Assembly (NCBI GenBank): GCA_934792465.1
Contig: CAKVOK010000057.1
Coordinates: 1 to 21,257, forward strand
DNA: 21,257 nucleotides
From: an uncultured Clostridia bacterium
Lineage (GTDB): Bacteria > Bacillota > Clostridia > RUG12999
Direction: 5' to 3'
The notes under the pieces were generated by a model. It was not told where the DNA came from. It saw only the letters and a program-made list of their open reading frames with translations, and did no database searches. Positions 14,084-21,257 of this stretch are shown piece after piece; the stretch's first letter is position 1, and each line of letters begins with the position of its first letter. Both the position numbers and the translations under genes were made by a program.

Positions 14084-14122
14084 GGCACAAAAACAATTTT
14101 CTTTCAAACTTGTTTTTGTGCC
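14084..14122 (+). promoter_or_regulatory. Strong hairpin in the parE leader
   Basis: A perfect 13-bp inverted repeat GGCACAAAAACAA (14084-14096)/TTGTTTTTGTGCC (14110-14122) with a 13-nt loop ends 11 bases before the parE SD. A second possible pair, CCGCTTT (14032-14038)/AAAGCGG (14079-14085), touches its left arm by two bases. No T-run follows, so it is not a terminator. It may be an operator or an RNA leader structure. Confidence 0.5.
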
Positions 14123-14151
14123 TCGAACCACGGAAAGGAATGGTCATAAAT

Positions 14152-16125
14152 ATGGCAAAAAAAGAATACGGAAACGATAGTATAACATCGCTGAAAGGGG
14201 CGGACCGTGTAAGACTGCGCCCTGCCGTAATATTCGGGTCCGATGGGCTTGATGGCTGTGAACATGCCGTATTTGAAATACTGTCAAATTCAATAGATGA
14301 AGCGAGAGAAGGACACGGAAACGTGATAGAGGTTACAAAATACCTCGACCAATCCATAGAAGTAAAAGACTACGGCAGAGGTATACCTCTCGATTATAAC
14401 CAAAATGAACAGAGATTCAACTGGGAGCTTGTATTCTGCGAGCTTTACGCCGGCGGAAAATATAATAACGTGTCGGGCGAAAACTACGAATACAGTCTCG
14501 GACTTAACGGACTCGGAAGCTGTGCCACGCAGTACAGCTCCGAGTTTATGGACGTCTGCGTGCTTCGTGACGGATATAAATATGAGCTTCATTTTGAACA
14601 CGGCGAAAATATAGGCGGACTGAAAAAAACCGAATATAAATCCAAAAAAACAGGGTCGACAATACGCTGGCGACCCGACCTCAAGGTGTTCACGGATATT
14701 AATATTCCGGTTGAATATTTTCAGGAGGTAATGAAAAAACAAGCGGTAGTAAATGCCGGAATTAAGCTTGTTTTGTACGTTGAAACGGAAGAGGGAATGG
14801 ATATTCACGAATATCTTTACCCGAACGGCATAGAGGACTATATAGAAGAACTCGGCGGCACAACATCATTCACCGCAGTCAAGAAAATTGACGCAGAGGG
14901 ACGGGGACGTGACCGTGAGGATAAGCCGGAATATAAGGTTAAATTGAGCCTTGTATATTGCTTTAACAATACTGTTAATATAACGGAATATTATCATAAT
15001 TCAAGCTTTTTGGAACACGGCGGTTCGCCGGACAAGGCGGTGCGCAGCGCATTCACATATGCGATAGACCGTTATCTTAAAACAAATAATAAATATACGA
15101 AAAACGAAAGCAAAATCACATATCAGGACGTGCAGGACAGCCTGCTCCTCATAAGCAACTCGTTTTCGACCGTGACAAGCTACGAAAACCAGACGAAAAA
15201 AGCAATAACGAATAAGTTTATCCAGGATTTCATGACGGAAACCTTAAAGCATGAGCTTGAAATATATTTCATTGAAAATAAGATGGACGCCGATAAGATT
15301 GCAACACAGGTGCTTGTTAATAAACGAAGCCGAGAATCTGCGGAAAAAACACGTCTGAATATGAAAACGAAGCTTTCCGGCAAAATTGATATGAACAACC
15401 GTGTGCAGAAATTTGTTGATTGCCGCACAAAGGATTTGTCACGCCGTGAAGTGTATATCGTGGAGGGCGACTCGGCTCTCGGAGCCTGCAAACAGGGACG
15501 TGATGCCGAATTTCAGGCTATAATGCCGGTACGAGGCAAGATTCTGAATTGCCTCAAAGCGGATTACAACAAGATTTTCAAAAGCGAAATCATAACGGAT
15601 TTGCTCAGGGTTCTCGGCTGCGGCGTGGAAATAAAAAGTAAATTCAATAAAGATATAAATTCCTTTGATATGGAAAATTTCAGATGGAATAAGGTCATAA
15701 TATGTACCGATGCCGATGTTGACGGATTCCAGATAAGAACGCTGATTCTATCCATGCTTTATGCGCTCGTGCCTACGCTTATAAAAATGGGTTACGTGTA
15801 TATTGCGGAATCTCCGCTCTTTGAGATTACGACGAAAAAGAAAACGTATTTTGCATACAGCGAAAAGGAAAAAGCCGATATTATCGCAAAGATAGACGGA
15901 AATTATAAAATACAGCGTTCAAAAGGTCTGGGTGAAAACGAACCCGATATGATGTGGCAGACGACAATGAATCCCGAAACAAGACGGCTGATTCAGGTTA
16001 CAAGCGTTGATGCCGAACGTGAAGCGCAGATGTTTGACGTTCTGCTGGGAGATAACCTCTCGGAACGTAAGGACTATATCGCCGAGCATGGCATGAAATA
16101 TCTCGATATGATTGACGTAGAATAA
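14152..16125 (+). CDS. parE: Topoisomerase IV subunit B (ParE, clostridial divergent type)
   Basis: This 657-residue ATPase subunit of a type IIA topoisomerase powers chromosome decatenation. The GHKL ATPase part has EILSNSIDEARE (Mg/ATP Asn), VKDYGRGIPLD and LNGLGSCATQ. The TOPRIM part has VEGDSALGA (Glu438), RGKILN and TDADVDG (Asp520/522/524), then SKGLGENEPDMMW. Usual GyrB motifs are altered: RPGMYIG is RPAVIFG, and EGDSAGGSA is EGDSALGACK. This fits the ParE-like branch seen in Clostridia, not GyrB. I use ATG 14152 (MAKKEYGNDS), 12 bases after AAAGGA. ATG 14140 abuts the SD, and the longer ORF from TTG 14020 runs through an inverted repeat. parC follows after 15 bp. Confidence 0.9.
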   Translation: MAKKEYGNDSITSLKGADRVRLRPAVIFGSDGLDGCEHAVFEILSNSIDEAREGHGNVIEVTKYLDQSIEVKDYGRGIPLDYNQNEQRFNWELVFCELYAGGKYNNVSGENYEYSLGLNGLGSCATQYSSEFMDVCVLRDGYKYELHFEHGENIGGLKKTEYKSKKTGSTIRWRPDLKVFTDINIPVEYFQEVMKKQAVVNAGIKLVLYVETEEGMDIHEYLYPNGIEDYIEELGGTTSFTAVKKIDAEGRGRDREDKPEYKVKLSLVYCFNNTVNITEYYHNSSFLEHGGSPDKAVRSAFTYAIDRYLKTNNKYTKNESKITYQDVQDSLLLISNSFSTVTSYENQTKKAITNKFIQDFMTETLKHELEIYFIENKMDADKIATQVLVNKRSRESAEKTRLNMKTKLSGKIDMNNRVQKFVDCRTKDLSRREVYIVEGDSALGACKQGRDAEFQAIMPVRGKILNCLKADYNKIFKSEIITDLLRVLGCGVEIKSKFNKDINSFDMENFRWNKVIICTDADVDGFQIRTLILSMLYALVPTLIKMGYVYIAESPLFEITTKKKTYFAYSEKEKADIIAKIDGNYKIQRSKGLGENEPDMMWQTTMNPETRRLIQVTSVDAEREAQMFDVLLGDNLSERKDYIAEHGMKYLDMIDVE

Positions 16126-16140
16126 ACGGAGTGTGAAAAG

Positions 16141-18312
16141 ATGCAGAAGGTAACAAAGCAATATATGGCGGATACGCTTGAAAAGAATTATATGCCATAT
16201 GCAATGAGCGTAATAATTTCCCGTGCGATACCGGAAATAGACGGATTCAAACCGGCGCACAGAAAGCTCCTTTATACGATGTATAAAATGGGACTTTTGA
16301 ACGGAAACCTCATAAAATCCGCAAACGTTGTGGGTCAGACAATGAAGCTGAATCCCCACGGCGACAGCGCGATTTATGAAACAATGGTTCGTCTGACAAG
16401 AGGAAACGAATCTCTGCTGCACCCGTTTGTGGAATCGAAAGGAAACTTCGGTAAGGTGTATTCGAGGGATATGGCGTATGCCGCTTCGAGATATACCGAG
16501 GTTACGCTGGATAAATTTGCGGCGGAAATTTTTAAGGATATAAATAAAAACGTTGTAGATTTTGCAGATAACTACGACGGTACGATGAAAGAACCGACGC
16601 TGCTCCCGACGACGTTCCCGAATATTCTCGTCAGCCCGAATCAGGGTATCGCCGTAGGTATGGCGAGCAACATATGCAGCTTCAATCTGCGTGAAGTGTG
16701 CGAGGGCACTATCGCATATCTTAAAGACGAAAATGCCGATGTCCTCGAAATAATCACGGCGCCCGATTTCTCGACAGGCGGCGAGATTTTGTATGAAAAG
16801 GACAAAATGAACCACATATTGTCCGATGGCAGAGGAAGCTTTAAAGTACGTTCAAAATATAAATATGATAAAGCAAATTCATGTATAGAAATTTATGAAA
16901 TACCGTATTCCACTTCGGCAGAGATAATAATTGATAAGGTTGTCGAATGTGTTAAAGGCGGAAAACTCAAGGAGATTTCGGATATTCGTGACGAATCGGA
17001 TAAAAACGGATTGAAAATCACGATAGACGTTAAACGCAGTACGAATCCGGAACAGCTTATGGCAAAGCTGTTTAAGATGACGCCGCTTGAAGACAGCTTC
17101 GGCTGCAACTTCAATATTCTGACGGACGGCTATCCGAGAGTTATGGGAGTTAAAGAAATCATTGCAAATTGGAGTGATTTCAGAATTAAATGTGTCAAAA
17201 GGGGACTGGAATTTGATATAAAGGAAAAGTCCGACAGACTCCACCTTATGGAAGGTCTTAAAAGTATTCTTCTTGACATAGATAAGGCAATAAGCATTAT
17301 ACGGAATACGGAAAAAGAAGAAGAAGTTGTGCCGAACCTCATGGAGGGATTCGGAATTGACGAACTCCAGGCGGAATACGTTGCGGAAATCAAGCTTCGC
17401 AATCTGAATAAAGCGTATATCTTAAAGGGAATAAATGAGATTGAAAAGCTGAAATCCGATATTGCCGAAATGCGTGATATTTTGGAAAGTGATAAGAAAG
17501 TTAAAAAGGTAATCATAAAAGAGCTTGAAAAAATCGCTTCAAAATACGGTAAGGACAGGAAAACAACGCTTCTCGATTATGTGGACGAGGGAGAAAGCGC
17601 ACCGGAAGAATTTGTTGAGGATTACAGGGTGCGAATATTCCTCACAAGAGATAATTATCTGAAGAAAATTTCGCTCGCTTCGCTCCGTGTTGCGGCAGCG
17701 CAGAAGCTTAAACCCGAAGATGAGATAATTTGCGAATTTGAAGCTTCAAACAGAGAGGAATTGCTTTTGTTTACGGATAAAGGCGAGGTTTATAAAACGA
17801 AAATTTATGACGTGAACGACTGCAAGGCAAGCTCTCTCGGCGAATATCTGCCGAATATGATTGGCATGAGCAATGACGAAAAGATTATATATGCGATAAA
17901 CGCAAGCGATTTCAAGGGATATATGCTGTTTGCGTTTGAAAACGGCAAAGCAGCAAAGGTCGATATGAAAGGCTACGAAACAAAGACGAACCGTAAGAAG
18001 CTTACGGGAGCATACTCCGTTAAATCGCCTGTAGTAGGTATGATGTATATGGAAGAGGATATGCCGGTTTCGTTCATGAGCAGGGGCGGCAGACGGCTCG
18101 TTATAAATACGTCCGTTATAGCTCCGAAATCAAAGAGAGATACGCAGGGCGTACAAGTATATTTGTCAAAAAGGGACAAATATCTTGCCTCGATAAAACC
18201 TGTTGCGGACGAGGAGCTTGCAGCACTTAAAGAGTTCTACAGCGAAAGAATACCGTCGTCCGGCAGAATGGCGAAAGATGATGACAAATACGAACAAATA
18301 GGCTTGTTTTGA
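16141..18312 (+). CDS. parC: Topoisomerase IV subunit A (ParC)
   Basis: This 723-residue DNA-cleaving subunit partners ParE. The catalytic Tyr is residue 118 in ASRYTE. The quinolone-resistance region reads NPHGDSAIYET with Ser76 and Glu80, the residues usual in quinolone-susceptible enzymes. GMASNI and the winged-helix/tower part follow, then a charged coiled-coil stretch (about 415-475) and a short beta-propeller C-terminal domain. No GyrA box (QRRGGKG) is present; the region has SRGGRRLVINTS instead, which favours ParC over GyrA. The SD ACGGAG (16126-16131) is 9 bases before ATG. It is cotranscribed with parE. Confidence 0.92.
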   Translation: MQKVTKQYMADTLEKNYMPYAMSVIISRAIPEIDGFKPAHRKLLYTMYKMGLLNGNLIKSANVVGQTMKLNPHGDSAIYETMVRLTRGNESLLHPFVESKGNFGKVYSRDMAYAASRYTEVTLDKFAAEIFKDINKNVVDFADNYDGTMKEPTLLPTTFPNILVSPNQGIAVGMASNICSFNLREVCEGTIAYLKDENADVLEIITAPDFSTGGEILYEKDKMNHILSDGRGSFKVRSKYKYDKANSCIEIYEIPYSTSAEIIIDKVVECVKGGKLKEISDIRDESDKNGLKITIDVKRSTNPEQLMAKLFKMTPLEDSFGCNFNILTDGYPRVMGVKEIIANWSDFRIKCVKRGLEFDIKEKSDRLHLMEGLKSILLDIDKAISIIRNTEKEEEVVPNLMEGFGIDELQAEYVAEIKLRNLNKAYILKGINEIEKLKSDIAEMRDILESDKKVKKVIIKELEKIASKYGKDRKTTLLDYVDEGESAPEEFVEDYRVRIFLTRDNYLKKISLASLRVAAAQKLKPEDEIICEFEASNREELLLFTDKGEVYKTKIYDVNDCKASSLGEYLPNMIGMSNDEKIIYAINASDFKGYMLFAFENGKAAKVDMKGYETKTNRKKLTGAYSVKSPVVGMMYMEEDMPVSFMSRGGRRLVINTSVIAPKSKRDTQGVQVYLSKRDKYLASIKPVADEELAALKEFYSERIPSSGRMAKDDDKYEQIGLF

Positions 18313-18360
18313 TTGTTGAGAGGTCGATAGGCATTAATTTGAAATAAAGGTGTGAGTGCT

Positions 18361-19923
18361 GTGCTTGCAAAAATAAGAAGTATGGGCGTAATCGGAATAG
18401 ACGGTTTTGAGGTGGAGGTAGAAGTAAATTCCACCTCCGGTTTTACGAGCTTTGAGATTGTAGGACTTCCGGACGCCGCCGTAAAGGAATCGAAAGAACG
18501 TGTGGTTTCTGCCGTGAAAAGCGTCGGGTTTGATTTTCCTCTCGGAAAAGTGACCGTGAACCTTGCGCCGAGCAATGTGAAGAAAGAGGGTACGGGATTC
18601 GATTTGCCGATTGCGCTTGCAATTCTGATTGCTGCGGAAAAGGTGAAGCTTCCGGATGTTTCGGACTGCATATTTGTGGGAGAGCTTTCTCTCGGCGGCG
18701 AGCTGCGCCCCGTTCAGGGTGTTCTTCCTATTGCGGTTTCCGCATGGAAACAGGGATTTAAAAGGATAATACTTCCGAAAGAAAATGAGAAAGAAGCTTC
18801 GGTCGTTGAGGAACTTGAAGTGTATGGGGCGAGAAATCTCCATGATATTTTTGCGCATCTCACAGGTATGAGGCCTATCGAGCGTTGCAGACTCGACCCG
18901 AATATGCTGAAAACGGAAAATGCAAAATATAAATTTGATTTTGCTGACGTTCGGGGACAGGAAAGCGTCAAACGTGGGCTGGAGATTGCGGCGGCAGGAG
19001 GACATAATATTCTTATGATAGGTACGCCCGGTTCGGGTAAGACGATGCTCGCACAGCGATTGCCGACGATACTTCCGGATATGACGTTTGAAGAGGCGCT
19101 TGAAGTCACGAAAATACACTCAATTGCAGGCGTGCTTGAAAAGCCGTTTGAAAACACACGGCCGTTCAGAAGTCCGCATCATACGGTTTCGACCGTGAGC
19201 CTTACGGGCGGCGGCAGAATGCCGAAGCCGGGCGAAGTCAGCCTTGCGCATAACGGTGTGCTGTTCCTCGATGAGCTTCCGGAATTTTCAAAATCCGCTC
19301 TGGAGGTGCTGCGACAGCCGCTGGAGGATAAAAAGGTGACAATATCGAGGGTGACGGCGACGAATGTATATCCGTGCAATTTTATGCTTGTTGCGGCTAT
19401 GAACCCCTGTCCGTGCGGATATTTCGGCGACAAGACGCATCAGTGTATGTGTTCGCCGTCGCAGATACAGAAATATATGGGGAAAATCAGCGGCCCGCTG
19501 ATGGACAGAATAGATTTACATATTAAGGTCGCACCGGTGAAGTACGATGAGCTTACCGGCACGGAAAAAGCGGAAAGCTCTGCTTCCATCAAGGAAAGAG
19601 TTGACCGTGCGAGGAAGATTCAGCTGGAAAGATATAAGGATATAGGAATATATAATAATGCGAATCTCGACGCAAGATATTTAAAGGAGTTTTGTCCGCT
19701 GGACGAGTTGGCAAATACGTTTCTCGAAAATGCGTTTGAACGCCTGGGGCTTTCGGCGAGGGCGTATACAAGGATTGTGCGCATGGCGAGAACGATTGCG
19801 GATCTTGCCGGCGAGGAAAATATTAATTACAGACATATCGCCGAGGCGGTGCAGTATAGGTCGCTCGACAGAAATTTCACGGACGGACGAGGAAAAAGCG
19901 AATATGACGGGAAATACATATAA
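18361..19923 (+). CDS. yifB: YifB/ComM family AAA+ (Mg-chelatase-like) ATPase
   Basis: This 520-residue protein has an N-terminal ChlI/Lon-like domain (MLAKIRSMGVIGIDGFEVEVE, GLPDAAVKESKERV, NLAPSNVKKEG), then an AAA+ domain with Walker A GTPGSGKT at 221-228 and Walker B LFLDELPEF. PFRSPHHTVS, NPCPCGYFGD and the C-terminal LSARAYTRIVRMARTIADL segment are family hallmarks. ComM homologues are hexameric helicases that promote branch migration in natural transformation, which goes with comF in this window. Start: AAGGTG (18347-18352) is eight bases before GTG 18361, giving the usual MLAK start; GTG 18352 lies within the SD. The 48-bp gap from parC suggests the same transcript. Confidence 0.93.
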   Translation: MLAKIRSMGVIGIDGFEVEVEVNSTSGFTSFEIVGLPDAAVKESKERVVSAVKSVGFDFPLGKVTVNLAPSNVKKEGTGFDLPIALAILIAAEKVKLPDVSDCIFVGELSLGGELRPVQGVLPIAVSAWKQGFKRIILPKENEKEASVVEELEVYGARNLHDIFAHLTGMRPIERCRLDPNMLKTENAKYKFDFADVRGQESVKRGLEIAAAGGHNILMIGTPGSGKTMLAQRLPTILPDMTFEEALEVTKIHSIAGVLEKPFENTRPFRSPHHTVSTVSLTGGGRMPKPGEVSLAHNGVLFLDELPEFSKSALEVLRQPLEDKKVTISRVTATNVYPCNFMLVAAMNPCPCGYFGDKTHQCMCSPSQIQKYMGKISGPLMDRIDLHIKVAPVKYDELTGTEKAESSASIKERVDRARKIQLERYKDIGIYNNANLDARYLKEFCPLDELANTFLENAFERLGLSARAYTRIVRMARTIADLAGEENINYRHIAEAVQYRSLDRNFTDGRGKSEYDGKYI

Positions 19924-19934
19924 GGTGTAATGAC

Positions 19935-20078
19935 TGCCGAACAAACGGTTTTGTAAAATCAATAATCTCATATCTAAAATAGCCTCTTATATTTTTAGAT
20001 TTTCGGCACTTATTTAGTGTACTTTTATAATAATCAATTAGCATTTTTATCACCTTTACTTATTTATAGTGATAAAAA
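19935..20078 (+). terminator. AT-rich hairpins downstream of yifB
   Basis: ATCTAAAA (19972-19979) pairs with TTTTAGAT (19993-20000), followed by TTT: a weak terminator. It is enclosed by TGCCGAA (19935-19941)/TTCGGCA (20002-20008). A separate 10-bp perfect inverted repeat TTTTTATCAC (20044-20053)/GTGATAAAAA (20069-20078) follows. No gene is visible between 19924 and 20150. Confidence 0.5.
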
Positions 20079-20095
20079 AATAAACTTAGCATTTG

Positions 20096-20138
20096 AAAAC
20101 AAAAAATCACTTATCGAAAAATAAGTGATTTTTGTTTT
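20096..20138. terminator. Bidirectional terminator between convergent genes
   Basis: AAAATCACTTA (20103-20113) and TAAGTGATTTT (20122-20132) form a perfect 11-bp stem around TCGAAAAA. Runs of A before and T after make it work in both directions. It lies 13 bp beyond the end of the - strand gene and serves both converging units. Confidence 0.85.
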
Positions 20139-20150
20139 CTATTTTATATG

Positions 20151-20618
20151 CTATTCTTCCGTATTTACGCTGGCAATAGCATCATCAGGAGACTGTAATC
20201 CAAGTGAAACTGTTAAAATCGCATTAGCCCAACGTTGCATCTGTATTCCTACATCATAGAAAGCTTGTCCAACATCATTTTTATCACATGAGTCTGCTGA
20301 AATTATTGGTCTGTAAATACAGTAGACGTTTTTATGTTCATAATCAAGCAATAGATGTGGATAAATATATTTTCCATTAATCTTCATTAAAAGTTCAGCA
20401 ACTTTATTCATATGATCACTTTTAATACTAAAACTATCATATAGTGCATAAAATAGACAATCATCTTCTCTGACTGTAATAATAGTAGAATAAGTGTTTA
20501 TAGAAGCATTAAGTCCAACCCGATAAACTAATATTGTTCCTTCCTGTTCATTACACTCTAAAACCCAATTCTCTTGTATTTTTTCTCTAACAATATTGTA
20601 TATATATTTTGAATACAT
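20151..20618 (-). CDS. YbjN-like domain protein (tentative)
   Basis: 155 residues, soluble, no signal peptide or membrane segment. The layout (short helix, beta hairpin, then VAELLMKINGKYIYPHLLLDYEHKNVYCIYR and a C-terminal helical part ending in an acidic tail) resembles YbjN/T3SS-chaperone-fold proteins, in which an 'LM.IN' segment precedes a strand pair. This is by eye only, so the family call is tentative. The SD AGGAGG lies ten bases before the ATG. It follows the zinc-ribbon/Sel1 gene by 54 bp on the same strand, probably in one operon. The AT content is clearly higher, and the codon use (many TTA, ATT, AAT) differs from the + strand genes, which suggests recent acquisition. Confidence 0.6.
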   Translation of the reverse strand: MYSKYIYNIVREKIQENWVLECNEQEGTILVYRVGLNASINTYSTIITVREDDCLFYALYDSFSIKSDHMNKVAELLMKINGKYIYPHLLLDYEHKNVYCIYRPIISADSCDKNDVGQAFYDVGIQMQRWANAILTVSLGLQSPDDAIASVNTEE

Positions 20619-20672
20619 TATTTACTTTCCTCCTATTTTATTTTCTTTTTTATCCTATAATAAATTTAGATC

Positions 20673-21122
20673 TTATTCCCTCATTTCTATATGTACTAAG
20701 GAATGTGTATCGTCAGAACCAAGAAAATGTGCATTGATTATTCCTAACTGGTCTAAATTATTTATCGCAATTGTCTCACCTCTGTCACGAGCTTTAATCA
20801 ACCAATACAATCCGTCCTCATAGAATTTAACATCGCCATTTGCATTATTAAAATATAAACTAATATATAATGTGCCAATTTCAGCCATAGCTTTAGAGTT
20901 TCCATTTCTAGCTGCCTGTAAAGTCCAATCATGATATTTAGCAGCGTCTTGTTCAACATACACACCAAACTTATAAGCTAGTCCCAACCAAAACTGAGCC
21001 TCACTATTTCCCAATGGTGCATTTTTATATGCCCATTGTCCTTTGCTAAGATCCTGACCACACAAAGAACATTTTGATTCATAACCTTCAACATTTTTTT
21101 TGCAGTTTGGACAATTAAACAT
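20673..21122 (-). CDS. Zinc-ribbon plus Sel1-repeat protein
   Basis: 149 residues. The N-terminal zinc ribbon is CPNCKK (Cys4, Cys7) and CSLCG (Cys18, Cys21). Sel1-like (TPR-related) repeats follow: GNSEAQFWLGLAYKFGVYVEQD, GNSKAMAEIGTLYISLYF (preceded by WTLQAARN) and a degenerate third, GETIAINNLDQLG after WLIKARDR. Such proteins usually serve as protein-binding scaffolds; the partner is unknown. It may act with the YbjN-like gene downstream. The SD GGGGTGA is six bases before ATG. Its promoter region holds a palindrome overlapping the -35 box. AT-rich and unlike the rest of the window in codon use. Two or three repeats are too few for a typical Sel1 solenoid, so it may need a partner or be a reduced form. 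Confidence 0.75.
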   Translation of the reverse strand: MFNCPNCKKNVEGYESKCSLCGQDLSKGQWAYKNAPLGNSEAQFWLGLAYKFGVYVEQDAAKYHDWTLQAARNGNSKAMAEIGTLYISLYFNNANGDVKFYEDGLYWLIKARDRGETIAINNLDQLGIINAHFLGSDDTHSLVHIEMRE

Positions 21123-21146
21123 TATATCACCCCATAATTTTACATA

Positions 21147-21174
21147 TTTGTAGTTTGCACAACGCTATTGTCAA
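21147..21174 (-). promoter_or_regulatory. Candidate promoter for the - strand gene pair
   Basis: On the - strand, TTGACA (21174-21169) is a perfect -35, followed by 16 bp and TACAAA (21152-21147; four of six -10 matches). The -35 falls inside the left arm of the 21165-21196 palindrome. Confidence 0.5.
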
Positions 21175-21196
21175 AAGGTATACTTTTTGACAATAG
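21165..21196. promoter_or_regulatory. 12-bp perfect inverted repeat overlapping the -35 (operator candidate)
   Basis: CTATTGTCAAAA (21165-21176) and TTTTGACAATAG (21185-21196) flank an 8-bp centre GGTATACT. Each arm contains TTGACA, in opposite orientations, so repressor binding here could block the - strand promoter. It could instead be a terminator of something to the right, which is outside the window. The rest (to 21257) is AT-rich with no gene visible. Confidence 0.5.
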
Positions 21197-21257
21197 TCCA
21201 CGTTAAGGCAAAAATAATATAAATAATTAAAAATATTCGTCTTTTTGCACAAAATTT

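Noticed and set aside
14084..14122. Rho-independent terminator before parE
   Set aside because: The stem is perfect but no T-run follows, and parE begins a few bases later. A leader structure or operator is more likely.
15919..16815. 298-codon - strand frame across parE/parC
   Set aside because: It is antisense to two well-supported genes and crosses their junction; the composition is that of a frame shadow.
20596..20823. 75-codon + strand frame opposite the two - strand genes
   Set aside because: It spans the intergenic gap and both - strand genes, which have their own SD sites and recognisable domains. No SD or promoter of its own.

Overview
The window looks like chromosome from a low-to-mid GC Gram-positive of the class Clostridia (Bacillota), probably a gut type. 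The signs are strong Shine-Dalgarno (SD) sites, sigma-A promoters, a teichoic-acid-type TagO/WecB pair, RecD2 in place of RecBCD, the clostridial type of ParE/ParC, and the short hairpin-rich repeats common in gut Clostridia. I do not name a genus. Almost all genes read on the + strand; only the last kilobase is on the - strand.

Layout: (1) 1-562 holds no gene. It is a mosaic of hairpin repeats that runs up to the start region of murA. (2) 629-4937 is an envelope block: murA (peptidoglycan precursor), walJ (metallo-beta-lactamase-fold, cell-wall/DNA-end homeostasis), tagO and wecB (undecaprenyl-linked glycan initiation and UDP-ManNAc supply), with overlapping or close-set genes. (3) 4987-5554 is a single-gene unit: consensus promoter, unknown four-helix membrane protein, palindromic terminator. 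(4) 5656-7829 holds a MATE exporter and a carbohydrate-esterase-like alpha/beta hydrolase, closed by a strong terminator. (5) 7840-8760 is a second gene-free mosaic with the same modules in the same order as region 1. (6) 8786-13882 is a tightly packed operon: recD2, comF, tsaE, tsaB, rpiB, upp. It combines DNA repair, DNA uptake, tRNA t6A synthesis, pentose-phosphate metabolism and pyrimidine salvage. (7) 13899-14122 holds two structured non-coding inverted repeats. (8) 14152-19923 holds the topoisomerase IV pair parE-parC, then yifB. (9) 19924-20150 is a terminator-rich convergent junction. (10) 20151-21122 holds two AT-rich - strand genes (YbjN-like protein; zinc-ribbon plus Sel1 repeats) that look foreign to the rest.

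The most unusual content is the pair of repeat mosaics. A 130-bp module occurs in both (71-200 and 8011-8140). The copies differ at 12 positions, and eight of these form four compensatory base-pair exchanges in two hairpins, while the loops and linkers are unchanged. The downstream 'AATTTAGCT' array follows the same rule: constant linkers, different self-complementary stems. The second copy has a near-perfect extended -10 promoter ending at its first bases, so it may be transcribed as a structured RNA or as a recD2 leader. Several gene starts were moved from the longest ORF to the start supported by an SD site and by family length (murA, MATE, esterase, recD2, comF, tsaE, rpiB, parE, yifB).
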